64,000 bases of DNA from Anaerobacillus sp. CMMVII (GCF_025377685.1 NZ_JACEHK010000008.1:248001-312000); one strand, 5' to 3'. Counted from the first letter of the stretch, positions 1-8,694 are shown. Translations and numbers: made by a program. The notes: generated by a model from the sequence alone, not told the origin.

Positions 1-39
1 ATGTAAACTACTACAACAGATAGAGAAGGGGGATCAGAG

Positions 40-1368
40 TTGAGTTTAATAAACTGGAGTGAATTTGAAAGCTATGTAACAAGGACAATGAAACAAAATC
101 GGATTCCGGGTTGTGCAGTGGCTGTTTCGTATAATGGCACGGTAATTTATAAAGAGGGGTTTGGTTACAGGGACATGATCACCAAAAGGCCGGTAACTCC
201 AGAAACGATATTTGGTATTGCTTCCGTTACAAAATCCTTTACGGCATTGGCGATTATGAGACTTGAAGAAGAAGGTCTTTTATCAGTAGATGATCCTGTT
301 ATAAACCACTTACCGGATTTTAAATTAGTGGGAGTAGAAAATATAAGTAGCATAAAAATACACCATTTACTGACTCACACCACTGGACTTGCACCGATGT
401 TTCGGAGGGAAGAGTTACGAAAACTAAAGCATCATATTGCCTATCTGGCAGAAAAAGAATATGAACGCTTAGGTGAGCCTGGGGAGTATTTTAGTTACTG
501 TAATGATACGTTTCTGCTTCTTGGGGCCATCATCGAAAAATACACCGGCAAGCTTTATCGCAGACATGTGACAGAGTCTATATTAAATCCTCTAAAAATG
601 TATCGTTCTACACTAAGTATTGATGAGTTGGGAAAATATGAAAATGTCTCAATTCCATATGATCACAATAAAAAAACTGAACAGCTAGAGGAAAAACCTT
701 GGCCGAAGCTTGGGAATTATGAAATTGGTGGAGGAATCAGATCTACTGTTTTAGATTTACTAGAATATGGACAAGTATTCTGTAATGATCATAATACTTT
801 AGTTTCTAAAGACACTGTCCAAAAAATGTGGGAAAATCCTTTCAAAATTTCAAGGAATACATATTACGGGTACGCCCTACAGGTAACGCCGAATTATCAT
901 GAGAAATCTACGTTAATTGAGCATGGTGGAGGGCAACCGGGGGTATCATCGCACTTTGGCTTTATACCTGAAGAAAAGCTAATCGTATCTGTACTTTGTA
1001 ACGTATCTAATGTTCCAGTGGATGAGATTTGGTTAGCTGCAGTGAACACAGCGCTTGGGCTATCAATGGACATGAAACGTTCGCTGGAGCCAACGTTTGA
1101 TATTTCACCAGAGCGGCTCCTAAAATTTTTAGGTACCTATGATTCATCTGAAGGTGGAAAAGCGGTGATTTACTTAGAAAACGGAAAGCCAATGCTAGAG
1201 GTGAATGAAGAACTATATTCGTTACGGGCAAGTGATCAAAATACCCTAGTTATTGAGCTGAATGAACGTCCAATTAGATTTTTCATAAATAATGATGAGC
1301 CAGCCTGGGGTCTTTTGCTAGGCTATCGTTTGCTTACTAGAAAAAAGAGCTGGGTGCCAGGCACCTAG
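40..1368 (+). CDS. Serine hydrolase, beta-lactamase/PBP4* family
   Basis: Penicillin-binding-protein-like serine hydrolase of the class C beta-lactamase fold. The three active-site motifs are present: SVTK at residues 62-65 (Ser62 nucleophile, Lys65 base), YCN at 153-155 and HGG at 295-297. The length of 442 residues fits the esterase/DD-peptidase-like group with a C-terminal accessory domain, not a classical beta-lactamase. No signal peptide is visible, so it is probably cytoplasmic and its substrate is unknown. The start is TTG behind an AGAAGGGGGA ribosome site. The last codons (WVPGT) are encoded by a short palindromic repeat, so the original C-terminus may have been altered. Confidence 0.85.
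   Translation: MSLINWSEFESYVTRTMKQNRIPGCAVAVSYNGTVIYKEGFGYRDMITKRPVTPETIFGIASVTKSFTALAIMRLEEEGLLSVDDPVINHLPDFKLVGVENISSIKIHHLLTHTTGLAPMFRREELRKLKHHIAYLAEKEYERLGEPGEYFSYCNDTFLLLGAIIEKYTGKLYRRHVTESILNPLKMYRSTLSIDELGKYENVSIPYDHNKKTEQLEEKPWPKLGNYEIGGGIRSTVLDLLEYGQVFCNDHNTLVSKDTVQKMWENPFKISRNTYYGYALQVTPNYHEKSTLIEHGGGQPGVSSHFGFIPEEKLIVSVLCNVSNVPVDEIWLAAVNTALGLSMDMKRSLEPTFDISPERLLKFLGTYDSSEGGKAVIYLENGKPMLEVNEELYSLRASDQNTLVIELNERPIRFFINNDEPAWGLLLGYRLLTRKKSWVPGT
1353..1365. repeat. 13-bp palindrome GGTGCC-A-GGCACC
   Basis: Perfect 6-1-6 palindrome located directly before the stop codon of the serine hydrolase gene. It belongs to a class of short palindromes that recurs in this window with different stem bases (52289-52301, 53042-53056, 55985-55998). 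Confidence 0.7.
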
Positions 1369-1647
1369 CTACTGTTTTTCTATTAGTTCGCTAATTACGA
1401 AAGCGAGCTCTTCGTTGCCGAAAATTGATAATACGGTGAGGAGTGTTTCATCAGGGATATCCTCAGATTCACCCTTTGGAACCGTAGATTCTATTGCTTT
1501 TTTTAGAGCAGGATTTTCTAGCTGTTGGGGATATGCACGTTGATAGATACCAAGTGGGTCTAAGTCATGGTTGATGCACCATTGTGCAAAAATAAGGATC
1601 ATCATTTCTTCATCACGTTGGTAGTTTTCAATTACTTCGTTTTTCAA
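1369..1647 (-). CDS. Hypothetical protein, 92 aa
   Basis: Small acidic soluble protein, probably helical, with no signal peptide or membrane segment. I do not recognise the family. The ATG lies behind an AAGAGAGGTG-type ribosome site on the minus strand. It is convergent with the serine hydrolase gene (stop codons adjacent) and divergent from the MerR-type regulator, so it may share the regulator's intergenic region. A real small gene is likely from its start site and codon use; the function is unknown. Confidence 0.6.
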   Translation of the reverse strand: MKNEVIENYQRDEEMMILIFAQWCINHDLDPLGIYQRAYPQQLENPALKKAIESTVPKGESEDIPDETLLTVLSIFGNEELAFVISELIEKQ

Positions 1648-1700
1648 TTAATTACACCTCTCTTAAGAATGATTATAATAAATTTTTGATGATAAATCTA

Positions 1701-1731
1701 TTGACTCTCACGTTACGTGATCCTTTAAACT
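1701..1731 (+). promoter_or_regulatory. MerR-type promoter with palindromic operator
   Basis: TTGACT (-35, 1701-1706) and TAAACT (-10, 1726-1731) are separated by 19 bp, the stretched spacer typical of MerR-activated promoters. The spacer holds a perfect palindrome, TCACGT-T-ACGTGA, at 1708-1720. The downstream gene encodes a MerR protein, so autoregulation is the simple reading. Confidence 0.75.
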
Positions 1732-1749
1732 GAGGTTGGAAAGGAGGAA

Positions 1750-2478
1750 ATGCATGAGAGTAAAGAAGTAGCAGACATCGTCGGGATAAGTGTGCGAACA
1801 CTTCACCATTATGATGAGATTGGATTGTTACAACCAGATGAGCTTACTGAGGCTGGATATCGCATTTATTCTGAGTCTAATTTAGCGACACTCCAGCAAA
1901 TCTTATTTTTTCGAGAGATAGGCTTCTCCTTAAAAAAAATTCGAGAGATCACCAGTAGTCCATCCTATAACCGTGTGGAAGCCTTGAATATTCAAAGAAG
2001 GATGTTACTTGAAAAACGAAGTCGTTTAGACAAAATGATTACTACGATTGAAAAGACAATACGACATGAAAAGGGAGAAATTGAGATGACAGCTAGTGAT
2101 AAATTTACGGGATTTGATTTTGGGAAAAATCAATACGAAGAAGAAGCTCGTAAACGATGGGGAGATGCAGCAGTCGACAAAGCAAATGAAAGTGTGAAAA
2201 ATACGAACGTTCAAGACGAGGTAAACGCGATCTATCGAAAGCTTGCGTCGTTACGGAATAAAGCCCCAGACTCAGATGAGTCACAGGCAACGATTAAATT
2301 ATGGTATGATTGCTTAAATAATAACTTTGGAAATTATTCATTAGAGGCGTTTAAAGGCTTGGGGCAAATGTACTTGGCTGACAATCGCTTTACAGAAAAT
2401 ATTGATCAATTTGGTGCTGGCTTAGCAAAATTTATGAGTGAGGCTATGATCGTCTTTGCAGATCGAAATAAAAAGTAA
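1750..2478 (+). CDS. MerR family regulator with TipAS domain
   Basis: Transcriptional activator of the TipA/Mta type. Residues 1-70 form a winged helix-turn-helix MerR domain (VGISVRTLHHYDEIGLLQP is the recognition region), followed by a coiled-coil dimer helix around 75-110. Residues about 118-240 match the TipAS ligand-binding domain, which in relatives binds thiopeptides or other amphipathic drugs. The 242-residue length is normal. The GGAGG ribosome site ends only 2 bases before the ATG, and no better in-frame start exists. The promoter upstream carries a MerR-like operator. No efflux pump lies next to it, so its targets besides itself are unknown. Confidence 0.88.
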   Translation: MHESKEVADIVGISVRTLHHYDEIGLLQPDELTEAGYRIYSESNLATLQQILFFREIGFSLKKIREITSSPSYNRVEALNIQRRMLLEKRSRLDKMITTIEKTIRHEKGEIEMTASDKFTGFDFGKNQYEEEARKRWGDAAVDKANESVKNTNVQDEVNAIYRKLASLRNKAPDSDESQATIKLWYDCLNNNFGNYSLEAFKGLGQMYLADNRFTENIDQFGAGLAKFMSEAMIVFADRNKK

Positions 2479-2501
2479 GATATTTGAGCACTACAAATAG
2501 A

Positions 2502-2528
2502 AGGACTCCTCATGTGGGAGTCCTCCTA
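2502..2528 (+). terminator. Hairpin after the MerR gene
   Basis: AGGACTCC (2502-2509) pairs with GGAGTCCT (2517-2524). The following T-tract is weak, so this is a probable but not strong terminator between two converging genes. Confidence 0.5.
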
Positions 2529-2705
2529 TTATGTAATTAGTTGGCCAAACTCTTCTTCAAAATAAAAAGTTTGCGGGTGCTCTTTGACAGTATAAGAGTA
2601 ACGTTTCATATTGGATACGTAACTAAATTTGCTAATTGTAACTGTTTCCCCAGTTGCCTTTAAAGTAACTTTGTCATTAGCTTGAAACTTATTTTTTCCT
2701 TTCAA
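2529..2705 (-). CDS. Small hypothetical protein, 58 aa
   Basis: TTG start behind an excellent AAAGGAGGT ribosome site (2713-2720). The product begins MKGKNKFQANDKVTLKATGE and ends in EEEFGQLIT. The N-terminal part (DKVTLKATGETVTISKF) looks like a small SH3-like barrel of the kind seen in short Bacillus proteins, and there is no membrane segment. I do not know its function. It is convergent with the MerR gene. Confidence 0.65.
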   Translation of the reverse strand: MKGKNKFQANDKVTLKATGETVTISKFSYVSNMKRYSYTVKEHPQTFYFEEEFGQLIT

Positions 2706-2917
2706 TTTAGTTACCTCCTTTCTTTAGGCTTTTCCTTATTGTCTCATACTTCGGGGGATTTTACATAAAACTTATTAGTTTTTTAATAAAAACTACAAAC
2801 ATGATGCTATTTTCAGATACTTCACTAATATAACTAGTATAAACAATAATTATTCAAGTTTAAAAAAACATAAATTTTCATGTTAAGGTTTCTTCAGAAT
2901 GCGATCCACAAAATAAG

Positions 2918-2948
2918 CAATAGAGCGCATCATTTGTGCGCTCTATTG
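2918..2948 (-). terminator. Perfect 12-bp hairpin downstream of YjcZ-like gene
   Basis: CAATAGAGCGCA (2918-2929) and TGCGCTCTATTG (2937-2948) form a perfect stem with a 7-base loop. It sits 57 bp beyond the stop codon of the minus-strand YjcZ-like gene and probably ends its transcript. The rest of 2706-3004 shows no gene. Confidence 0.6.
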
Positions 2949-3004
2949 ATAAAAAGAGATGTTACCGCATTAATTTGCGGCTAACAATTTTTCTCTTGTG
3001 GCTG

Positions 3005-3157
3005 TTATACACCAGGAGTTACCCAAGAAGCTCCAATAATTACTAACAAGATGAATAGTACCACGATTAAAGCGAAACCGCGGCCATAACCAGCTACAGG
3101 AGCAACCGGAGCACCAGTAAAGCAACCAGCACCAGCGCCGTATCCATATCCGTACAT
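3005..3157 (-). CDS. YjcZ-family tiny sporulation membrane protein
   Basis: A 50-residue protein, ATG start with AAGGTGG ribosome site. The N-terminus is Gly/Tyr-rich (MYGYGYGAGAGCFTG), followed by a Gly-rich segment and a single hydrophobic helix FALIVVLFILLVIIGASW at the C-terminus. This is the hallmark of the YjcZ/tiny-TM family of Bacillus, whose members are made during sporulation and are found in spore preparations. A related gene is at 6520-6714. The exact role of the family is unknown. Confidence 0.85.
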   Translation of the reverse strand: MYGYGYGAGAGCFTGAPVAPVAGYGRGFALIVVLFILLVIIGASWVTPGV

Positions 3158-3366
3158 TAACAACACCACCTTCCCGAGAAGATATTACAGTCTATGCATG
3201 AAGGTCTATCTGGGTATTAGGTAATTGCGGAAAAAGAAATAAATGGGCGGTTTTACTGATAATTTTGGAAGGACTTAAATAGAGTAATAATGTAAAAACT
3301 AAACTAAAATTTACGTTTGATCTCCTCTCAACATACTCGTACTTATACATAGAAGGGAGATAGATA

Positions 3367-5940
3367 ATGATGATGGATAGGCTTGAGAGTCTTTACCCGC
3401 AAGCAGTCGAACATACAAAAATCAAAGTGTTTGAAGATATAGATCGTTATCTTGAAGTGAAAACCGAATCGCCGAGTTTTGATCAGTATGTGAAAGAACG
3501 TTATCAATATATTGGACAAATTTGGTTTAATATCTGGCTTAATATGACAAATAACGATGTTCCTAGGAAAGAAAAAAAGCGTTTCTTAAATGAAAAAGGC
3601 TATGAGGTTGAAGGGGTAGACAAAAAGCTAATCAATAAACTTTTTCGAAATGAAATGATGTTATTTCCTCCTTTTGAGGTTATGGAATGGCTGAATACTC
3701 AATTTTTAACCGACAATGAAGCATGGGAGCTTAAGTATCCAATTGCAAGGTCCAAGTATTTAAAACGAGAAGAAGCAGAGCGATTAGCTGAGAAAAAACA
3801 CTTGCTTTTTCATGAGATTGAAGAAACAACAACCAACGTCATTGATGAAGATTATGATGTATTTTATCTATTTGTAAGGAATTATCTTGCAAGAAGTTTG
3901 GTAAATGATATCAAAGATAATCCGAAATATTCGACAGTTGAAGAGCCTTATATGATTGAAGAGAAGTTGGTTCCCTTAGGAAGCTTTGATACGACAAAAT
4001 ACACAACGATGGAAACATTTCTCCAGGAGTTAACAGGTTCTGTTCATAAGGTTCATCAATGGGAGTATGAAACATACCACTCCCGTTACCAACTACTCCT
4101 AGAAAAATATATCAAAGACCTCGTTTCGAATTGGATTTTGGACAAATTGGCTCCAAATGTTCTAAGTCAATATAAAGAATTGATGGGTGAAGAGCTAACG
4201 GCTAAGCTCCTTCATGAAATTTTGGACGATTATTATTTTGCATTAATGTCAGATTTCTTTATTAGCATTGAAGAGGAATACGTTGAGGATTTATTAAAGC
4301 TAGCTAGTATTCCCTTTGATATAAATGTCCATCAACAGGTTTATGAAGCAGATTTACAAGAACGCGAACGGAGAAAGCAAGAAGAATTAGCTGAAATAGA
4401 ACGGAAAAAAGCTGAAGAAGAGCGGATGTTAGAGGATATTTTTGGTCGTGAATATACCCCTTCAACTGGAAGGAATATTCGTTATGTGCTGCATATTGGT
4501 GAAACAAACACTGGCAAAACTCATCATGCTTTAAAACAAATGATAAAGGCAGAAACTGGGCTTTATTTAGCGCCACTACGGCTGTTGGCTTTAGAGGTTT
4601 ATGATAAGTTAAACAAAGAAGGTATTCCTTGTGGGCTTAAGACAGGTGAAGAAGAGAAAGAGGTGGACGGAGCAAGTCACCTCTCATGTACAGTGGAAAT
4701 GTTCCATGAAAAATCGTTTTATGACATTATTGTCATTGATGAGGCTCAGATGATTGCAGATAAAGATCGTGGATTTTCATGGTACAAAGCGATAACAAAG
4801 GCCAATGCAAGTGAAGTCCATATCATTGGAAGCTGGAATTCAAGAGAGATGATTATTCAACTTTTAGGTGATTCCGAAATTGAAATTCATGAATATTCAC
4901 GTGACATTCCTCTAGTCGTTGAGAAAAAGGAATTTAACATTAAGCATACTAAAAAAGGCGATGCTCTTGTTTGTTTTTCAAGAAGGCGAGTTCTAGAAAC
5001 TGCGTCAAAACTTGAAAATGATGGTCATTCGGTTAGTATGATTTACGGTAGTATGCCACCAGAAACGCGCAAGAAACAAATTGAGCGTTTTAATAATCGA
5101 GAAACAACGGTTATTGTGGCTACAGATGCAATTGGGATGGGGCTAAACCTTCCAATCCGGCGAATTGTTTTTTTAGAAAATGAAAAGTTTGATGGAACTA
5201 GAAGGCGAAGGTTAACCTCACAAGAAATCAAGCAAATTGCTGGGCGTGCTGGTCGGAAAGGAATTTATGATGTCGGGAAAGTAGCTTTTACGAAAGATAT
5301 TAGAACGATGGAAAGGTTATTAGAGCAAGAAGATGTGCTCATTTCTCAGTTTGCGATTGCACCAACGAATGCGATTTTTGAGCGGTTTCAGAAGTATTAT
5401 CGTGATCTCGGCAAATTTTTTGAGATGTGGTATAAGTTTGAAAGTCCTAAAGGTACAAAGAAAGCTTCGTTGGCGGAGGAACGCGAGCTTTATGCAACGA
5501 TTCGCGATACGGAAGTAGAGGCACGGCTTCCAATGATGGATCTCTACGGTTTTTTACACCTACCTTTCTCGAAAAAAGATCCGGAGCTGATCAAACAATG
5601 GCGAGATACAATGTTTGCGATTGTTAGAAGAAAAGAGCTCCCAGAACCAGTTGTGAAAAAAGGTACGTTAGAAGACCTTGAGCTTTCTTATAAAGCATTG
5701 GGGTTACACCTTCTATTTTTGTATCGGTTAGGACGTGGTACAGAAGCGATCTACTGGGAGCGTCTTCGCGGAGAAATAAGTGATTATGTACATGAACGCT
5801 TAAAAACAGACGTCAAGACATTAACGAAAAAATGCAAGAGCTGTGGAAAGATCTTACCTTGGGATTTCAATTTTCCGACCTGTGATGCTTGCCATGCCTA
5901 TAAAAAGAAACGTAATGACGGCTATTATCAAGATTATTAA
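3367..5940 (+). CDS. Suv3-like DExH RNA helicase
   Basis: Superfamily 2 helicase of 857 residues. A long N-terminal helical region (about 1-365) of unknown function is followed by a helicase core: Walker A GETNTGKTHH near residue 378, motif II DEAQ near 457, motif III-like GSWNSRE, and motif VI QIAGRAGRKG near 622. The core, especially GRAGR and the DE(A/V)Q box, is typical of Suv3-type RNA helicases, which unwind structured RNA with a degradosome in mitochondria and proteobacteria. The C-terminus carries four cysteines (CKSCG and CDACH, about 823-845), a probable zinc ribbon. Three consecutive possible starts exist; the first is given, with ribosome site GAAGGGAG. Confidence 0.82.
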   Translation: MMMDRLESLYPQAVEHTKIKVFEDIDRYLEVKTESPSFDQYVKERYQYIGQIWFNIWLNMTNNDVPRKEKKRFLNEKGYEVEGVDKKLINKLFRNEMMLFPPFEVMEWLNTQFLTDNEAWELKYPIARSKYLKREEAERLAEKKHLLFHEIEETTTNVIDEDYDVFYLFVRNYLARSLVNDIKDNPKYSTVEEPYMIEEKLVPLGSFDTTKYTTMETFLQELTGSVHKVHQWEYETYHSRYQLLLEKYIKDLVSNWILDKLAPNVLSQYKELMGEELTAKLLHEILDDYYFALMSDFFISIEEEYVEDLLKLASIPFDINVHQQVYEADLQERERRKQEELAEIERKKAEEERMLEDIFGREYTPSTGRNIRYVLHIGETNTGKTHHALKQMIKAETGLYLAPLRLLALEVYDKLNKEGIPCGLKTGEEEKEVDGASHLSCTVEMFHEKSFYDIIVIDEAQMIADKDRGFSWYKAITKANASEVHIIGSWNSREMIIQLLGDSEIEIHEYSRDIPLVVEKKEFNIKHTKKGDALVCFSRRRVLETASKLENDGHSVSMIYGSMPPETRKKQIERFNNRETTVIVATDAIGMGLNLPIRRIVFLENEKFDGTRRRRLTSQEIKQIAGRAGRKGIYDVGKVAFTKDIRTMERLLEQEDVLISQFAIAPTNAIFERFQKYYRDLGKFFEMWYKFESPKGTKKASLAEERELYATIRDTEVEARLPMMDLYGFLHLPFSKKDPELIKQWRDTMFAIVRRKELPEPVVKKGTLEDLELSYKALGLHLLFLYRLGRGTEAIYWERLRGEISDYVHERLKTDVKTLTKKCKSCGKILPWDFNFPTCDACHAYKKKRNDGYYQDY

Positions 5941-5954
5941 AGACAATAAGAAAA

Positions 5955-6291
5955 ACGCAAGCGCCCGAGGAAAAAGTGTAGTGCTTTTTCCCTGTTAAGC
6001 CCCGACTAGCAATTCTTCGAGAAAAAAAGTGTGCTCTTTCACTTTTATTCTAGGAAAAAGGAAGTTCACTTTTTCTTTCGAAGGTTATTTGACCTCGAGG
6101 GGCAACTCTGGATTGATTTCGCTTTGAAAGTTCACTTTCCTTTATTATCTAATGATATAACCTATTTACATTATTTATCGATGAAAGTGAACTTTCTTTG
6201 GGGCTGGGCGGTGCTCCTGCGTCACTACGTTTACTCGTCGCAAAACCTGCAATGAAGTAACTTCATTGATGTGTCTTGGAGCTAGACAGTT
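5955..6291 (-). repeat. Interspersed hairpin repeat family 1, copy A (interrupted)
   Basis: Read on the minus strand it runs from TCTAGCTCCAAGACACATC through GCCCAGCCCC, CTCGAGGTCAAATAACC and TCGGGGCTTAACAGGG to GCGCTTGCG. Other copies are at 53598-53720, 54434-54553 and 60082-60386, with fragments at 6445-6522 and 10328-10421. Here the AGCCCC junction is interrupted by extra DNA that includes the 71-bp inverted-repeat element at 6126-6196. Open frames inside are shadows. Confidence 0.85.
6126..6196. mobile_element. 71-bp MITE-like element inside repeat copy A
   Basis: Bounded by exact 14-bp terminal inverted repeats, GAAAGTTCACTTTC (6126-6139) and GAAAGTGAACTTTC (6183-6196). The same ends bound a 77-bp segment at 22045-22121 with different internal sequence. 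It encodes nothing. Its nested position inside family-1 repeat suggests insertion. Confidence 0.6.
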
Positions 6292-6334
6292 ATTACGTTG
6301 AAATTTTATGTTTTCTTATCTTTTGAAAAAGTAT

Positions 6335-6372
6335 AAAAAGCAAGGAGCCGCTATGTGGACCCTTGCTTTTTT
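6335..6372 (+). terminator. Rho-independent terminator
   Basis: AAAAAGCAAGG (6335-6345) pairs with CCTTGCTTTTT (6361-6371) and ends in a T-run. It may be the original terminator of the helicase gene, now separated from it by the repeat at 5955-6291. Confidence 0.7.
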
Positions 6373-6444
6373 CATACCTTTCGTTCACATTCTTTTATAG
6401 ATCATTTTGAGAAGATTTTCTAAATGTCTTTGAGTCTAGGGACC

Positions 6445-6522
6445 TCAGCTCCTCGGTAGCTTCTGTCAGGGCTAAGCAAGGAAAAAGCGTCTATACTTTT
6501 TCCTAGGCGCTTTTGCTTTCTA
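6445..6522 (+). repeat. Family 1 repeat, partial copy
   Basis: Contains CAGGGCTAAGCAAGG and GGCGCTTTTGCTTTCT, matching the right half of family 1, split by an inserted GAAAAAG...CTTTTTC hairpin. It reaches the stop codon of the minus-strand gene at 6520. Confidence 0.6.
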
Positions 6523-6714
6523 ACAAAGTTTGTGGTAATAATATGCAGCTCCTAAAATGATCAATAAGATGACAACGACTACAATCAGAGCAGCCCCAAA
6601 ACCTGAACCATGCCTAGGCGGAGGATAAACTGGTAGATAAGCAGGGACAGGAGTAGGACAGCATGGATTATACATTGGTGTATCTGAATAAATAGGTGCA
6701 CCATAGTAGCCCAT
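6520..6714 (-). CDS. YjcZ-like small membrane protein, 64 aa
   Basis: N-terminal Tyr/Pro/Cys-rich stretch (MGYYGAPIYSDTPMYNPCC), proline-rich middle, then one transmembrane helix GAALIVVVVILLIILGAAYY. Architecture matches the tiny spore-associated membrane protein family also seen at 3005-3157, but this member is longer and more proline-rich. ATG start behind AGAAAGGGGTG. Function unknown; association with sporulation is inferred from family likeness. Confidence 0.75.
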   Translation of the reverse strand: MGYYGAPIYSDTPMYNPCCPTPVPAYLPVYPPPRHGSGFGAALIVVVVILLIILGAAYYYHKLC

Positions 6715-6863
6715 ACAAACACCCCTTTCTTAGGTTATAGTACAAATTATGAAAACGATTGGTCATGTGATACAGAAAGGTATTGGAATGGGCTTTTAGG
6801 ATAAATGCAACCATTTTGGGAGGATGACATATACTATTTCATCAACGTATTTGGAGGCAAACT

Positions 6864-7364
6864 ATGTTTCATAGACATATTGTAAAACGTGGAGAAACGT
6901 TAACCAGTATCTCAGAGGATTACCGCGTTCCTGTTCAAACCATAATCTCTGAAAATAATATTACCAACCCAAATGTCATTTTTGTTGGTCAGCAATTGAT
7001 CATTCCAGGAGTACCAGACCCGAATTTAATCAATTTCTCTATTGTAGTCTCGATAGGAAATCGTAATTTAACGTTGCGAAAAAATCAGACAGTCATCAAG
7101 ACATATCCAATTGCTGTAGGGAGAATACTGCACGAAACACCAACTGGCGAATTTATCGTCATTAACAAGGCGCCTAACCCTGGTGGGCCGTTTGGGACGA
7201 TGTGGATGTCGTTATCAAAGAAACATTATGGAATTCATGGAACCAACGATCCTTCTTCTATAGGTAAAGCTGTATCAAAAGGGTGTATTCGAATGTATAA
7301 TCACGATGTCAACGAACTAGCCAGTACAATCCCAATTGGTACGCGGGTAATAATTCGGCCCTGA
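6864..7364 (+). CDS. LysM domain L,D-transpeptidase (YkuD family)
   Basis: Peptidoglycan cross-linking enzyme of 166 residues. A LysM peptidoglycan-binding domain occupies about residues 3-48 ([12 protein letters not shown]... GQQLIIPG). The YkuD catalytic domain spans about 57-166, with His125 in IHGTN and nucleophile Cys141 in SKGCIRM. In the family this makes 3-3 meso-diaminopimelate cross-links; B. subtilis YkuD of similar size and layout is sporulation-associated and spore-located. GGAGGC precedes the ATG by the normal distance. The gene stands alone, divergent from the YjcZ-like gene. Confidence 0.92.
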   Translation: MFHRHIVKRGETLTSISEDYRVPVQTIISENNITNPNVIFVGQQLIIPGVPDPNLINFSIVVSIGNRNLTLRKNQTVIKTYPIAVGRILHETPTGEFIVINKAPNPGGPFGTMWMSLSKKHYGIHGTNDPSSIGKAVSKGCIRMYNHDVNELASTIPIGTRVIIRP

Positions 7365-7485
7365 AAAATAGTAACAAATTCTTGTCCATTTTTTCATGTT
7401 TCTGTGTTAAGATAGATCGGGCGGAATGTCTAAATGTAGTTTTTTCGCTAATTTCACTTTGCCATGATTAAGGATGAGACTTCTA

Positions 7486-8175
7486 ATGAGAATTAACAAG
7501 TATATTAGCTTAACTGGATATTGTTCGAGAAGAGAAACTGAGCGATTAATTGCAGCTGGCAGAATTACGATTAATCAATTGGTTTGTGACCACGATGATA
7601 CGGTTGAACCAGGAGATCTTGTTCTGATAGATGGCAAGACAATTAAAGGGAAACAAGAAAATGTTTACATTATTTTAAATAAACCTGCGGGTATTACTTG
7701 CACAGCAAATAAAGATGTAAAGAGCAATCTTATAGATTTCATAAATTACCCTGAACGGATTTTTGCCGTTGGTAGACTTGATAAAGAATCTGAAGGGTTG
7801 TTGTTAATGACTAATGATGGTGACATTGTCAATGAAATTCTACGGTCTGAAAACAATCATGAGAAAGAATATTTAGTTACCTGTGATCGGTTAATTACCG
7901 ATGAGTTTATCCAGGGAATGTCTGAAGGTGTCCAAATTTTAAATACAACCACAAAGCCTTGCTACGTTAGTAGGATTAGTGACTATGAATTTCGAATTAT
8001 ATTGACGCAGGGACTTAACCGACAGATTAGGAGAATGTGCAAAGTATTCGGGTATAGAGTAGAGCGACTTCAACGCGTTCGTATTATGAACCTAAAGCTA
8101 GGAGACCTTCCTGTTGGGGAGTGGCGTTACTTAACCGCCGAAGAATTAGGCGAGCTAACTGCTTTGTTGGATTAA
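7486..8175 (+). CDS. rluF: 23S rRNA pseudouridine synthase RluF-like
   Basis: RsuA/RluB/RluE/RluF-type pseudouridine synthase. An S4 RNA-binding domain (MRINKYISLTGYCSRRETER) leads into the catalytic domain with the signature GRLDKESEGLLLMTNDG (catalytic Asp) and RQIRRMC. Spacing and the RVERLQRVRIMNLKLG segment fit RluF, which modifies U2604 of 23S rRNA. The upstream ATG at 7474 overlaps the AAGGATGAG ribosome site, so the ATG at 7486, which gives the usual MRINKYIS start, is chosen. Confidence 0.88.
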   Translation: MRINKYISLTGYCSRRETERLIAAGRITINQLVCDHDDTVEPGDLVLIDGKTIKGKQENVYIILNKPAGITCTANKDVKSNLIDFINYPERIFAVGRLDKESEGLLLMTNDGDIVNEILRSENNHEKEYLVTCDRLITDEFIQGMSEGVQILNTTTKPCYVSRISDYEFRIILTQGLNRQIRRMCKVFGYRVERLQRVRIMNLKLGDLPVGEWRYLTAEELGELTALLD

Positions 8176-8187
8176 CAAGATCATTTG

Positions 8188-8219
8188 ACGCATCTAAATT
8201 TAGATGCGTTCATTTTTTT
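8188..8219 (+). terminator. Terminator of the rluF-like gene
   Basis: ACGCATCTAAA (8188-8198) and TTTAGATGCGT (8199-8209) form a palindromic hairpin followed by TCATTTTTTTA. Confidence 0.85.
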
Positions 8220-8364
8220 ATTGTTTGTGAAGTTGTTCACAAATCATTCAAAAAGCTGACGAAACCTAGACAAATTTGTATATTTCCATCGAAACCTACT
8301 GTGATATAGTAAAAGTAAGAAAAAAATATTATATAAAACAAGCAAATCAGAGGAGTGTTGACAA

Positions 8365-8598
8365 ATGAGAATCGTCAATTTAGTAGGAAAAGCATTACTT
8401 GGATTTATGGTAACATATCTTTCAATTTTTGCCGCACTTATCGTATTACCATCATTTTTAGGTGTTCTAGTTAACCTTTACGCAGGTGACTTCCAAAATG
8501 CAGGTACATTATTTTCAGTTTTAGTTTGTGCAGCTGTATTAAGTTCAAATTTTATCATGAAGCACCTACGAAGTTTAAATATTATTCCAGTAAAATAA
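8365..8598 (+). CDS. Small membrane protein, 77 aa
   Basis: Two predicted transmembrane helices (about residues 7-34 and 46-63) with a short polar linker and basic C-terminal tail. Ribosome site AGAGGAGTG precedes the ATG. It is monocistronic with its own terminator. Family not recognised; the membrane location is clear, the function is not. Confidence 0.72.
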   Translation: MRIVNLVGKALLGFMVTYLSIFAALIVLPSFLGVLVNLYAGDFQNAGTLFSVLVCAAVLSSNFIMKHLRSLNIIPVK

Positions 8599-8650
8599 GC
8601 TTTTTTTAAAAATCATAATGTGAAATGTTGAGCATATATAACATCAAACG

Positions 8651-8694
8651 AAAACCTGTTTCTACTAATGACAATTAGCAGAGCAGGTTTTTCA
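8651..8694 (+). terminator. Terminator of the 77-aa gene
   Basis: AAAACCTG (8651-8658) pairs with CAGGTTTT (8684-8691), followed by a short T-run; a partial internal stem extends it. Confidence 0.7.

Noticed and set aside
6031-6255. Open frame of 74 codons on the plus strand
   Set aside because: It lies wholly in family 1 repeat copy A and the nested inverted-repeat element, has no ribosome site, and its translation is not protein-like.
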